Shown here one piece after another: positions 53,216 to 62,045 of a stretch of DNA of 64,000 nucleotides. The translations under genes and the position numbers were made by a program. The DNA comes from Winogradskyella sp. (GTDB lineage: Bacteria > Bacteroidota > Bacteroidia > Flavobacteriales > Flavobacteriaceae). The notes beneath the pieces were generated by a model that had not been told where the DNA came from, searched no databases, and worked only from the letters and a program-made list of their open reading frames with translations. Within the stretch, counting starts at the first letter, position 1. Each line of letters opens with the position of its first letter. The stretch spans positions 62,001 to 126,000 of the forward strand of contig NZ_RHLG01000001.1 of assembly GCF_003712105.1 (NCBI RefSeq), in the 5' to 3' direction.

Positions 53216-53297
53216 TGCGGGCGGGGAGACTCGAACTCCCACGCCGTGAAGCACTAGATCCTAAGTCTAGCGTGTCTACCAATTCCACCACGCCCGC
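53216..53297 (-). tRNA. tRNA-Leu (anticodon UAG)
   Basis: On the minus strand the gene begins GCGGGCGTGGTGGAATTGG, and its acceptor arms GCGGGCG (53297-53291) and CGCCCGC (53223-53217) pair perfectly, with A as discriminator (53216). The anticodon stem CTAGA/TCTAG encloses the loop CTTAGGA, giving anticodon TAG at 53263-53261. A variable arm and the T-arm GTTCGAGTC are present. The length of 82 fits a class II leucine tRNA. CCA is not encoded. It reads CUN leucine codons. Confidence 0.95.
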
Positions 53298-53395
53298 AAT
53301 TCAGATTTGGTTTTATTAGTTTGGGGTGCAAATATAAACAATGTTTTCAATATTCAAATAAGATTAAAACAATTAATAATCACTAACCTTTTTGC

Positions 53396-53403
53396 TATTT
53401 TTG
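53396..53403 (+). promoter_or_regulatory. Minus-7 box for the M20 peptidase gene
   Basis: TATTTTTG at 53396-53403 matches the consensus and lies 21 bases upstream of the ATG at 53425. It also excludes the in-frame upstream start at 53392, which would begin ahead of the transcript. Confidence 0.5.
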
Positions 53404-53424
53404 TTAGTATCCAAAATCAAAAAA

Positions 53425-54816
53425 ATGTCGAATATTCAAACTTATATTTCTGAAAATAAAGAACGGTTTTTAAACGAGCTTATAGAGCTGCTTAAAATCC
53501 CTTCTATTAGTGCTGATTCAGCTTATAAAAATGATGTTTTAAACACAGCTGATGCTATAAAATCTAGTCTTTTAAAAGCTGGTTGTGATACTGTTGAAAT
53601 CTGTGAAACTGATGGATACCCAATTGTATATGGAGAAAAAATAATTAACCCTAATCTCCCAACGGTATTGGTTTACGGTCATTACGATGTACAACCACCA
53701 GACCCATTAGACTTATGGGATTCTCCACCATTTGAACCTGTTATTAAAGCCACAGAATTACATCCTGAAGGGGCAATATTCGCCAGAGGTGCTTGTGATG
53801 ATAAAGGACAGATGTACATGCATGTAAAAGCGCTTGAGTATATGACAGCGCATGATGAGTTACCTTGCAATGTGAAATTCATGATTGAGGGCGAAGAAGA
53901 AGTTGGTAGCGAAAACTTAGGTGTATTTGTTAAGGCGAATAAAGAAAAGTTACAGAACGATGTTATTCTAATCTCCGACACAGGAATGATTGCAAATGAT
54001 GTGCCTTCTATTACTACTGGTTTACGTGGTTTAAGCTATGTTGAAGTTGAAGTTACAGGTCCTAATCGCGATTTACATTCTGGGCTTTATGGTGGCGCTG
54101 TTGCTAACCCAATTAATATCTTAACAAAAATGATTGCATCACTCCATGATGAAAACAATCATATTACAATACCAGGATTTTACGATAAGGTAGAAAATCT
54201 TTCGGATGAAGAAAGAGCAGAAATGGCTAAAGCACCTTTTTCATTAGAGAAGTATAAAAATGCCTTAGATATTGATGCTGTGTATGGTGAAGAAGGCTAT
54301 ACTACTAACGAGCGTAATTCTATCAGACCAACATTAGATGTTAATGGTGTTTGGGGTGGCTATATTGGTGAAGGTGCAAAAACAGTTATTGCTAGTAAAG
54401 CCTATGCCAAAATTTCAATGCGTTTGGTACCTAACCAAGATTGGGAAGAAATTACACAATTATTTAAGACGCATTTTGAAAGCATAGCGCCTAAGGCTGT
54501 AAAAGTAAAAGTTACACCGCATCATGGAGGTCAAGGTTATGTTACACCAATAGATAGTATTGGCTACAAAGCAGCTTCAAAAGCGTATGAGCACACTTTT
54601 GGAAAAACACCAATACCACAACGAAGCGGCGGAAGTATACCTATTGTTTCATTATTTGAACAAGAATTAAAAAGTAAGACTATTTTAATGGGATTTGGAT
54701 TAGATAGCGATGCAATTCACTCACCAAATGAGCATTTCGGGATTTGGAATTATTTAAAAGGTATTGAGACTATTCCACATTTTTACAAACATTTTGTTGA
54801 ATTGAAAAATAAATGA
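53425..54816 (+). CDS. M20-family metallopeptidase (dipeptidase)
   Basis: The 463-residue cytoplasmic protein has the two-zinc ligands of M20 peptidases: His in VYGHYDVQPPD, Asp in FARGACDDKGQ, Glu pair in IEGEEEVGS, Asp in LISDTGM and His in DAIHSPNEH, with a dimerisation lid domain in the middle (DLHSGLYGGAVANP). It is most like the dipeptidases that act on short peptides with broad specificity. The ATG at 53425 is chosen over an upstream frame from 53392 because of the minus-7 box. It overlaps the DoxX gene by four bases (ATGA), indicating coupled translation. Confidence 0.93.
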   Translation: MSNIQTYISENKERFLNELIELLKIPSISADSAYKNDVLNTADAIKSSLLKAGCDTVEICETDGYPIVYGEKIINPNLPTVLVYGHYDVQPPDPLDLWDSPPFEPVIKATELHPEGAIFARGACDDKGQMYMHVKALEYMTAHDELPCNVKFMIEGEEEVGSENLGVFVKANKEKLQNDVILISDTGMIANDVPSITTGLRGLSYVEVEVTGPNRDLHSGLYGGAVANPINILTKMIASLHDENNHITIPGFYDKVENLSDEERAEMAKAPFSLEKYKNALDIDAVYGEEGYTTNERNSIRPTLDVNGVWGGYIGEGAKTVIASKAYAKISMRLVPNQDWEEITQLFKTHFESIAPKAVKVKVTPHHGGQGYVTPIDSIGYKAASKAYEHTFGKTPIPQRSGGSIPIVSLFEQELKSKTILMGFGLDSDAIHSPNEHFGIWNYLKGIETIPHFYKHFVELKNK

Positions 54817-56060
54817 TTTTAGACCAGACATACAAAGAAAACTGGAGCTCTTTAAGTAAACTTATATTCCGGTTTATTTTCACTTACTTCTCGTTATATA
54901 TTCTATTAATGTTTACCAGTGCATTATTGGAGACACCTTTTAGGTGGATTGGTAAAACTTTTTTAGGACTCAATTACGAATATGATGTAAGTGGTTATGG
55001 TAGTGGTGATAATACTTTTGCCTACATCACCCTTTTTGTAAACTTTGCTCTAAGTATTATTATTACTTTGATATGGTCTTTGGTAGATAAAAAGAGACCA
55101 TCTTATAACAGGGGTTTTTATTGGTTTTTAGTTGTTATCCGTGTATTCATCATTCTGGCCATGTTACTGTATGGTTTTGTGAAGGTATTTCAGATTCAAT
55201 TTCAACCAGCGTCGTTTGTAAAACTACTTCAACCTTTAGGCGAATTTTCACCTATGGGATTAGCTTGGCAGTACATGGGCTATTCTAAAGGATTTGGAAT
55301 GTTTGCCGGATTTATGGAAATTATTGGAGGTCTGCTTTTAATCTGGCGTCGTACATCAACTTTAGGAGCTTTTATAGTGATGGGTGTAATGACACAGGTT
55401 GCTATGATGAATTTAATGTTCGATATCCCAGTAAAAATATTCTCGATTCATTTAATATTAATGGCAGGTGTTATTTTCGTAACGGACATTAAGCGTTTTG
55501 TTTCTGTATTTTTCAAGAATAAAGCTGTTGAAAGTTACGACTATTACTATCCTGTAACATCTAAAAGCTACTATAAAACTATTGGTATTCTTAAAAAAAT
55601 ACTTCTATCTGTCGCAATAATTGCTGGATGCGTTTTAGGTTATTTAGCACAATTAAATATAAGCGATGTCAATCATAGACCTAAACTTTATGGCATCTGG
55701 GAAACTCAAACTTACATTAAGAACAATGATACAATACCTCCAATGTTAACTGATTCTGAAAGATGGCGTTATCTATTAATTGAACGTAAAGATAGAGCAA
55801 TTGTAAAGACAATGACAGACGATTTAATTGCTTACACTTTTGTAACAGATTCTATTGAAAACAAAATCACAGTGTATAATGAAGACTCTGAAAAAGATAG
55901 CTTTTTTGATTTTGAACTCGTAGATTCTGACGTCTTAAAACTATGGGGAACACTAGAAAATGATAGTCTTGCTGTTATTTTTAAACGAAAAGAACTTAAT
56001 GACTTCACTTTAAAATCTCGTAAGTTTAATTGGATTAACGAGCGTCCTTATAATAATTAA
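54813..56060 (+). CDS. DoxX-like membrane protein with C-terminal soluble domain
   Basis: This 415-residue protein has about seven hydrophobic segments: near 20-40, 70-92, 107-128, 165-185, 190-210, 212-232 and 265-285. The middle four (IRVFIILAMLLYGFVKVFQ through IHLILMAGVIFVTD) have the DoxX pattern. The last ~125 residues are hydrophilic and strand-rich (LYGIWETQTYIKNND), placed by topology outside or inside depending on helix count. The function is not known. It starts inside the peptidase stop (ATGA), so the two genes are coupled, though no functional connection is obvious. Confidence 0.82.
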   Translation: MILDQTYKENWSSLSKLIFRFIFTYFSLYILLMFTSALLETPFRWIGKTFLGLNYEYDVSGYGSGDNTFAYITLFVNFALSIIITLIWSLVDKKRPSYNRGFYWFLVVIRVFIILAMLLYGFVKVFQIQFQPASFVKLLQPLGEFSPMGLAWQYMGYSKGFGMFAGFMEIIGGLLLIWRRTSTLGAFIVMGVMTQVAMMNLMFDIPVKIFSIHLILMAGVIFVTDIKRFVSVFFKNKAVESYDYYYPVTSKSYYKTIGILKKILLSVAIIAGCVLGYLAQLNISDVNHRPKLYGIWETQTYIKNNDTIPPMLTDSERWRYLLIERKDRAIVKTMTDDLIAYTFVTDSIENKITVYNEDSEKDSFFDFELVDSDVLKLWGTLENDSLAVIFKRKELNDFTLKSRKFNWINERPYNN

Positions 56061-56115
56061 ATCCCTTCTGATCATAATTAAGTTGCTTCAACATTTGATT
56101 TTCAAAAAATAATTA

Positions 56116-56179
56116 TTCTACGTTTGTAGAATTAAAATTTTATTTCTACATTTGTAGAGTTAATTCTAAACTTGTAGAA
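56116..56179 (+). promoter_or_regulatory. Three BlaI/MecI operator boxes overlapping minus-7 elements
   Basis: Three near-identical 16-base palindromes precede the regulator gene: TTCTACGTTTGTAGAA (56116-56131), TTCTACATTTGTAGAG (56144-56159) and TTCTAAACTTGTAGAA (56164-56179). The core TACATTTGTA equals the TACAnnTGTA operator core of MecI/BlaI. The first two also contain TACGTTTG and TACATTTG, each a TAnnTTTG minus-7 box. The third ends at the base before the ATG. Repression by the adjacent BlaI-type protein is inferred and strongly suggested by position. Confidence 0.8.
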
Positions 56180-56545
56180 ATGAATCTGTCAAAAACCGAA
56201 GAGCAACTCATGCAACACCTATGGAAATTAGAGAAAGCATATATGAAAGATTTGCTAGATGCTTACCCTGAACCTAAACCAGCCACTACAACTATTGCAA
56301 CATTATTAAAACGCATGACTGATAAAGGTTTTGTTGCTTATAACACCTTTGGAAAATCTAGAGAGTATTATGCTTTGGTTAAGAAAGAAGATTATTTCTC
56401 GAAACATGTTAACGGATTAATTAAGCACTTTTTTAATAACAGTGCATCACAGTTTGCTTCATTTTTTACAACCAAAACAGATTTATCAAAATCGGAATTG
56501 GAAGAATTAAAAACTTTGATTGATAAAGAAATACAAAAAAAGTAG
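56180..56545 (+). CDS. BlaI/MecI-family transcriptional repressor
   Basis: The 121-residue protein has the winged-helix of BlaI/MecI: KTEEQLMQHLWKLEKAYMKD, then PATTTIATLLKRMTDKGFVAY (recognition helix and wing), and a C-terminal dimerisation tail (FFNNSASQFASFF). It presumably represses its own operon by binding the three boxes just upstream, and is released when the partner M56 protease is activated. The M56 gene starts two bases downstream. No beta-lactamase gene is near, so the regulon is not beta-lactam specific on this evidence. Confidence 0.95.
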   Translation: MNLSKTEEQLMQHLWKLEKAYMKDLLDAYPEPKPATTTIATLLKRMTDKGFVAYNTFGKSREYYALVKKEDYFSKHVNGLIKHFFNNSASQFASFFTTKTDLSKSELEELKTLIDKEIQKK

Positions 56546-56547
56546 CT

Positions 56548-59500
56548 ATGGGACTTCTTCTTTTAAAATCTGCAGCGTGTCTGGCCATACTTATGGTATT
56601 TTATAAAATTGTTCTTGAAAAACAATCCTATCACCAATTCAAACGGTTTTATTTGCTTTTTGCACTTTTGGTTTCTGGTATTATACCATTTATAACTTTT
56701 ATAGAGTACATAGAACCCGTATTAGATTTTGGTACTTTTAATCCAGAGTCAATAAATACACCTCCATATTTTCCGGCTGAAACTCCTGTGGAAATCAATG
56801 AGGGAATCAACTACGTCTTAATAAGTTTATGGTTTATTTATGGTTTAGGTGTACTATTCTTTGCAACAAGATTTGGCATCAATCTATCAAGGCTAATCGT
56901 AAAAATTAAGCAAAACGAAAAACGAACCAATGGTAGTTTTATTCATGTCCTATTGCAAAAATTAGAGCCACCACATACGTTTTTTAATTATTTGTTCTTT
57001 AATAAAACTAAGATTGAAACTCAAGGGATTCCTAATGAAGTTATCCTTCATGAAGAAACGCATGCAAAACAAAAGCACAGTTTAGACATACTAATAGTCG
57101 AGATTTTACAGGTTGTTTTTTGGTTTAACCCTCTAATATACCTCATTAAAAAAGATATAAAATTAAATCACGAATTCTTAGCAGATGCTTCAGTCTTACA
57201 CAATGGTATCTCTCCAAAGATTTACCAAAATACATTACTAGAATTTTCTAATCCTCATCAAGATTTTATTCTAGCTAATGCAATAAATTATTCATCATTC
57301 AAAAAACGATTTACAGTTATGAAAACAAAAACATCAAAAAAGAAGCTGTGGTTAAGCAGCTTACTATTACTACCAATATTAGGTATACTACTTTACAGTT
57401 TTAGCTCAAGGGAACTAATTGAAAAGCCTCTTGAACCTATAATTGATGTTGCACAAAATGTAAATTCTTCTGAAGAATTTAAAATTGGGGCAACCGATAA
57501 AAACATGAGAGAATATAGGGCTTTTATCAAGAAATATAATGAGACTAAAATCATTTATGGAGGCACTTATGAACGTGCAATAATTATTTACGACAAGTTA
57601 ATGTCGGCAGAGCAACGTGCATCGGTAGAGAAATATCCACCACGATTAATCCCTATGCCCAATTTGTCTAAAACCACACCTCGAAAACTAACAAATTCAA
57701 TATTCGAAGATTTTAAAAATGAAGATAAATACGCTATTTGGATAGATGGAAAACATATTGCCAATTCAATATTAGATAATTACTCCGCGTCAGATTTTGT
57801 TCATTATTCGGGTTCTAAAGTTGCTAAAAATGCACGAAGCAAAAAATTCCCACAACCAAATCAATACCATCTTTACACAAAAGAAGGGTTTAAACACACT
57901 TATAAAGACTCACAGCTAAGACGTTATGAGAAAGCAATAAAATTATATTCGGATGAAATTGCTAAATTCTTAAAAGGTCCTAGAACTGATAATTCTGAGT
58001 TATGGATTTTATATGAAAAAGCCTATAAGATATATTCCACTTTTTCTCAAGAAGAATTAAAGACCAGTAACATTAAAATGCCTCCACCTGTTCCAGCTAA
58101 GAAAACATCTCATACAGCTAGAAGTATTAGCATAAAAGTCTTAGACAATGGAACGTATGACGTAAACGGTATAAAGGCCAATAAAGCATCGTTGGTGTCA
58201 ACCGTAAATAAATTTCATCAAGACATTTCATCAGAAGTACGTAATAAGATCATAAATATTCATCTGACCTTTGCAGATAAGGAAACCGATGAAGAAGTTT
58301 GGTTTGTATATGATGCGCTTTTAGATTACGGTTTTCATCGTTTAGTTACAAAAAAACAAGAAGTTGTGAGGAGCAAAGGAAATACACCGTTCAGAAGTGC
58401 TAAGAATGACACCTCAATTCTGTTAAATGGTAAAAATTGTGACCCTTGTGAACTCACTAAAGAGGAACTTATTAATATGAAATTAACTTCAAGCTCAGGA
58501 AATGAAGTTAATAGTTTCGCTGTAAAATTTAAAGGCTATCCAACACAAGGTAACCAAGGAAACAAATTAAATAAAAAAACCAGAGCTATTGTTTCTCAGT
58601 ATAATGGCAATTCACCTGCTCAAATTTTAAATATAAAGCTATTAGGTAGTAAGAAGAATTACAGCAAATTGATTCTTATTAAACAGCAAAAACTTGTTAC
58701 CGAACAAGAAGTTAAAGCATATGATGCTTGGGCTAAAAAAACGAAAGCTGAGTTCAAAAAAAGACCAAAGTCTGAAACTGTATTAGGCCGTCCATACATT
58801 ATCAACGACGAAACCTTTAGATACTATAACGATATCTATGATCGAATGTCATCTCAACAGAAGAATGGTGCAGAATCTTTACCCGAAGCCGTTTTAGTCA
58901 CTGAGTGGCCAATGCCTACGGCAACAAATATCCGCTATTTACCTAAATCAAATCAACAAGAACCTGCAACCAAAAAAGAAATTTCTGAATATAACACTTG
59001 GGCAAAAAAAATGAATGCATCTCTTAATTCGGCTAGATCTAATTCAAAAAAGGCTTACCCAATTGTTAGAGAGAATGACGTATTAAAATACAAAAGTATT
59101 TATAGCAGAATGACTTATGCGCAACGTGAAAACGCCGTACCTTGGCCAAACTTTCCGCCACCGCCACCCCCACCACCTGCACCAGAAAATGCTACTCCTG
59201 AAGTAAAAGCAAAATACAAGAAATTGAACGACGAGTATGAAAGAAAATACTCTGAAAAAAAGAAAAAAGCAGCGAAGGCTCGTAAGGCCGATGAAATTGA
59301 TACTCCTATTCCTCCGCCACCGCCACCACCGAAAGCATCAAAAAAACAAGTAGCAGCATATAATGCGTGGGCAAAGAAAATAAACGACAAAAACAATGCT
59401 GCCGAGGCCAATAATACTAACGATTATGCTATTATAAAACTTAAAGAGGTAAAAGCCTATAAAGCGATCTACAATAGCATGACAGATGAACAGCGTAAAA

Positions 59501-59901
59501 AAGCACAACCGTTTCCTGATGCACCACCACCGCCGCCACCTCATCCTGGGTATAATAAAAAAGAAAAAGGCGGGCCAAATGCTAACAATCAAAGTGGTGA
59601 ACGCAATAGAGATTTAAACATTAGGGAGATTATATTACTTGCAAGTAAAAAACAAACTAAACAATTACTTTACAAGATAGATAATGAAATAAGTGACTTA
59701 AATACCGTTGAAGCGTATATTAAAAAACATCAAGATGCTGACATTTTCTTTATTGAAGGGGAAACAAATATTCTAAAATTTTCTAAAAGTAAAAGTGAAA
59801 AAATGAGTTTAGCTGAATTACAAAAAGTCTACACTAAAGTCTTTAAAAATTATCAAAAAACTAACGGAACGAAAATTCTTCACAGTAAAGTAAAGCATTA
59901 A
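56548..59901 (+). CDS. M56 (BlaR1-type) membrane metallopeptidase with long repeat-rich C-terminal part
   Basis: This 1117-residue protein has an N-terminal part with four hydrophobic helices (about 3-22, 35-55, 88-108, 268-286), the protease motif HEETH (168-172) and HEFLAD (208-213, third ligand Glu), as in BlaR1. After residue ~300 it is all extracytoplasmic. It holds a segment KVLDNGTYDVNG-IKANKASL with a following DALLDYGFHRLV, like an ExbD/TolR periplasmic domain. A segment FAVKFKGYPTQGNQGNKL is similar to the GldM C-terminal domain. Then there are at least three copies of a module with WAKK and IYxxM(T/S)xxQ, separated by proline runs. The partner is the BlaI-type repressor. The extra-domain assignments are inference; the M56 part is firm. 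Confidence 0.88.
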   Translation: MGLLLLKSAACLAILMVFYKIVLEKQSYHQFKRFYLLFALLVSGIIPFITFIEYIEPVLDFGTFNPESINTPPYFPAETPVEINEGINYVLISLWFIYGLGVLFFATRFGINLSRLIVKIKQNEKRTNGSFIHVLLQKLEPPHTFFNYLFFNKTKIETQGIPNEVILHEETHAKQKHSLDILIVEILQVVFWFNPLIYLIKKDIKLNHEFLADASVLHNGISPKIYQNTLLEFSNPHQDFILANAINYSSFKKRFTVMKTKTSKKKLWLSSLLLLPILGILLYSFSSRELIEKPLEPIIDVAQNVNSSEEFKIGATDKNMREYRAFIKKYNETKIIYGGTYERAIIIYDKLMSAEQRASVEKYPPRLIPMPNLSKTTPRKLTNSIFEDFKNEDKYAIWIDGKHIANSILDNYSASDFVHYSGSKVAKNARSKKFPQPNQYHLYTKEGFKHTYKDSQLRRYEKAIKLYSDEIAKFLKGPRTDNSELWILYEKAYKIYSTFSQEELKTSNIKMPPPVPAKKTSHTARSISIKVLDNGTYDVNGIKANKASLVSTVNKFHQDISSEVRNKIINIHLTFADKETDEEVWFVYDALLDYGFHRLVTKKQEVVRSKGNTPFRSAKNDTSILLNGKNCDPCELTKEELINMKLTSSSGNEVNSFAVKFKGYPTQGNQGNKLNKKTRAIVSQYNGNSPAQILNIKLLGSKKNYSKLILIKQQKLVTEQEVKAYDAWAKKTKAEFKKRPKSETVLGRPYIINDETFRYYNDIYDRMSSQQKNGAESLPEAVLVTEWPMPTATNIRYLPKSNQQEPATKKEISEYNTWAKKMNASLNSARSNSKKAYPIVRENDVLKYKSIYSRMTYAQRENAVPWPNFPPPPPPPPAPENATPEVKAKYKKLNDEYERKYSEKKKKAAKARKADEIDTPIPPPPPPPKASKKQVAAYNAWAKKINDKNNAAEANNTNDYAIIKLKEVKAYKAIYNSMTDEQRKKAQPFPDAPPPPPPHPGYNKKEKGGPNANNQSGERNRDLNIREIILLASKKQTKQLLYKIDNEISDLNTVEAYIKKHQDADIFFIEGETNILKFSKSKSEKMSLAELQKVYTKVFKNYQKTNGTKILHSKVKH

Positions 59902-59999
59902 TAAGCTTTACCATCTTAATGTTCATTATGTTTCGGGTCTAGAATCTTAATGAAGATAAGAAAACTCGAAAAAACTAAAAGCTATTGTTAAATTTATCT

Positions 60000-60026
60000 A
60001 AAGCCTCGAAATTTCGGGGCTTTTTT
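60000..60026 (+). terminator. Intrinsic terminator after the M56 gene
   Basis: A stem AAAGCCTCGAA (60000-60010) pairs with TTCGGGGCTTT (60013-60023), with one G-U pair, and is followed by TTT. It lies 99 bases after the M56 stop and 66 bases before the DUF4407 gene. The rest of the 190-base gap (59902-60091) has no gene that I can see. Confidence 0.75.
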
Positions 60027-60091
60027 GATACGGAATTGTAACAAAACCAAAGTTTTAGCGTTCTAATAGTTTAATCAATCAAAATAGTGCC

Positions 60092-61192
60092 ATGTTAAAA
60101 CAATTCTTTATTATCTGCTCTGGTGCGGATACAGATATACTCAAAGATTGCTCTATTGGTGAGCAGAATAAATTTGCCGGTATAGGCGCAACTGTATTTT
60201 TTACTGCTGTAATGGCAACCATAGCTTCGAGTTATGCACTTTACACAGTTTTTGATAATCTATTTACTTCAATATTTTTTGGTCTTATATGGGGTTTACT
60301 GATTTTTAATTTAGATAGATATATTGTTTCTACCATTAAAAAAAGTGACAATGTTATCGATGAAATTATTCAGGCTACACCGCGTATTTTATTAGCAATC
60401 ATTATTGCCATAGTAATTTCTAAACCTTTAGAATTAAAGATTTTTGAAAAAGAAATTAATCAAGTTCTATTAGAGCAAAAAAATGACTTAACCTTAGCTA
60501 ATCAAAATCAAATTGCTGAGCAGTATACTCCCAAAATTGCAGAGTTAGAAAACTCTATTTTAGCCTTACAGTCTGAAATAGATACTAAAGAAGCAGAGGT
60601 AAATGCGCTTTATGATGTTTATATTGGTGAAGCCGAAGGCACATCGGGCACTAATCTTTTAGGTAAAGGTCCTGTGTATAAAGAAAAGCGTGAAAAACAC
60701 GATGCGGCATTAGCCGAATTACAGCAACTTAAAACAGATAATAGAACTAAGATTGCCAATATTGAAACTGAGATTGCTACACTACAAACACAGCAAAAAA
60801 CTAATGTTGCCGAATCGCAACCTATAATAGATAATTTTGATGGTTTAATGGCTCGTGTTAACGCTCTTGGTGAGTTACCATGGTTACCATCATTTTTTAT
60901 ATTTCTACTGTTCTTAGCTATTGAGACCTCACCTATTTTTGCTAAGCTTCTTTCACCAAAAGGTGAATACGATTTCCGTTTACAAGACCAGGAAACTATC
61001 GTAAAGACTTGGACAATGCAACAAGTTAATGAGCGTAAATTACTACTTAAAACGGATAATGATGTCAACAATAGAGTTTATGACGATATTGCTGATGAAG
61101 AAGAAGTCATCAATTACAAACGGAAGAAAGCTAGAGAGCTAATGCAAATACAAGCCGATGCTTTTTTCAAGAACCAAAAAGGAGTGCTTTAA
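60092..61192 (+). CDS. DUF4407 family membrane protein
   Basis: The 366-residue protein has four hydrophobic segments (about 30-50, 55-78, 90-106, 258-280), a long charged coiled-coil between helices 3 and 4 (about 115-240), and a hydrophilic C-tail. The N-terminal FFIICSGADTDILKDC and NLDRYIVSTIKK are marks of the DUF4407 family, common in Bacteroidetes and of unknown function. The coiled coil is placed outside the cytoplasm if the four helices cross the membrane. It has its own 5' region after a terminator. The SnoaL-like gene is 39 bases downstream. Confidence 0.88.
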   Translation: MLKQFFIICSGADTDILKDCSIGEQNKFAGIGATVFFTAVMATIASSYALYTVFDNLFTSIFFGLIWGLLIFNLDRYIVSTIKKSDNVIDEIIQATPRILLAIIIAIVISKPLELKIFEKEINQVLLEQKNDLTLANQNQIAEQYTPKIAELENSILALQSEIDTKEAEVNALYDVYIGEAEGTSGTNLLGKGPVYKEKREKHDAALAELQQLKTDNRTKIANIETEIATLQTQQKTNVAESQPIIDNFDGLMARVNALGELPWLPSFFIFLLFLAIETSPIFAKLLSPKGEYDFRLQDQETIVKTWTMQQVNERKLLLKTDNDVNNRVYDDIADEEEVINYKRKKARELMQIQADAFFKNQKGVL

Positions 61193-61209
61193 AATTTAGT
61201 TGTAATTTT

Positions 61210-61231
61210 AGGTTGAATAAATAATCAACCT
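61210..61231 (+). other. Small hairpin abutting a start codon
   Basis: AGGTTGA (61210-61216) and TCAACCT (61225-61231) are exact inverted repeats with an 8-base loop. They end exactly one base before the ATG at 61232. The structure could mask translation initiation of the SnoaL-like lipoprotein gene, or reflect the 3' end of the DUF4407 message. It lacks a T-run. Confidence 0.4.
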
Positions 61232-61708
61232 ATGAAAAAATTTCTTTTAATCTTTAGCGTATCATTATTGACCTATGCATGTATTAGTGTAAGAGCAGAT
61301 GTCACTAATAGTAACACTATAGCTGAAAAAACCACCAATTATAATGATGCTAAATCGGCTATTCTCAAAGTAATGAGAGACCAAGAGATAGCATGGAACA
61401 ATGGTGACCTAGAGGGTTTTATGCAAGGCTATTGGAAAAGTGATTCACTTAAATTTTATGGCAGAAATGGACTTACCAAAGGTTGGCAAAATACCTTAGA
61501 TAATTACAAACGTGGTTACCCTTCTAAAGCCCAAACAGGAACTTTAAATTTTGTGATTAAGGATATTTCTCAAATTGAAGGAACTAATTATTGGGTAATG
61601 GGCGAATATCATCTTAAACGTGAAATTGGTGATGCTGACGGTGTATTTATTATTGTATTCAAGAAAATTAATGGTGAATGGAAAATTGTGGCAGATATGA
61701 GTTGTTGA
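61232..61708 (+). CDS. SnoaL-like/DUF4440 lipoprotein
   Basis: This 158-residue lipoprotein (signal SLLTYAC, Cys17) has a mature domain of the NTF2-like DUF4440 type: DQEIAWNNGDLEGFMQGYW, LKFYGRNGLTKGW and YWVMGEYHLKRE with a final IVFKKINGEWKIVADMS. The fold commonly binds a small ligand or works as a ketosteroid-isomerase-like enzyme. No catalytic residues can be assigned. It is followed in the same frame, after its TGA, by a DUF1905 coding stretch that has no ATG. Confidence 0.88.
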   Translation: MKKFLLIFSVSLLTYACISVRADVTNSNTIAEKTTNYNDAKSAILKVMRDQEIAWNNGDLEGFMQGYWKSDSLKFYGRNGLTKGWQNTLDNYKRGYPSKAQTGTLNFVIKDISQIEGTNYWVMGEYHLKREIGDADGVFIIVFKKINGEWKIVADMSC

Positions 61709-61750
61709 TGGGCGTTTTTTAGCATTAAAATAGTTTATATCGAAGCAAAA

Positions 61751-62038
61751 ATCACATACACATTCTCTGCAAAAATTTGGAAACACAATAGTGATGGTGG
61801 TTGGCATTTTGTATCGCTTCCAAAACTAATATCTGAAGAAATAAGAACTCATCTTAAGTGGCAAGAAGAAGGTTGGGGAAGACTTAAAGTTATTGCTCAA
61901 GTTGAAGATTTGCAATGGGAAACTGCTATTTGGTTCGACACAAAAGCCGATACGTATTTACTTCCTATAAAAGCAAATATTAGAAAAAAGCTAAGCCTTG
62001 AAATAGATACTATAATTGATGTTTTATTATTAGTCTAA
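61751..62038 (+). pseudogene. DUF1905 gene without a recognisable start codon
   Basis: From an ATC codon at 61751 the frame reads ITYTFSAKIWKHNSDGGWHF, then LKWQEEGWGRLKVIAQ, WETAIWFDTKADTYLLPI and a stop at 62036. This is a full-length DUF1905 domain. No ATG, GTG or TTG lies in frame between the preceding TGA (61706-61708) and the conserved start. The ATC sits where family members usually have Met. Either a point change removed the start codon, a rare start is used, or the TGA is read through (the upstream lipoprotein is in the same frame). The domain itself is uninterrupted and well conserved, which is odd for an old pseudogene. Confidence 0.75.
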
Positions 62039-62045
62039 TGTTTCA

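Noticed and set aside
53392..53424. Upstream start for the M20 peptidase
   Set aside because: A minus-7 box at 53396-53403 overlaps this extension, so it is not transcribed; the ATG at 53425 gives the usual family start.
59115..59592. Glycine-rich and phenylalanine-rich reading frames on the minus strand
   Set aside because: They are antisense shadows of the proline-rich and lysine-rich repeat region of the M56 gene; the composition follows directly from CCN and AAR codons on the plus strand.
56548..59901. Beta-lactam resistance operon
   Set aside because: BlaI and M56 proteins are present but no penicillin-binding sensor domain or beta-lactamase gene is visible, so a resistance role is not supported.
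60619..61071. 150-codon minus-strand reading frame opposite the DUF4407 gene
   Set aside because: It lies entirely within the well-supported DUF4407 coding sequence, has an odd Ser/Cys-rich composition, and shows no promoter or family pattern.
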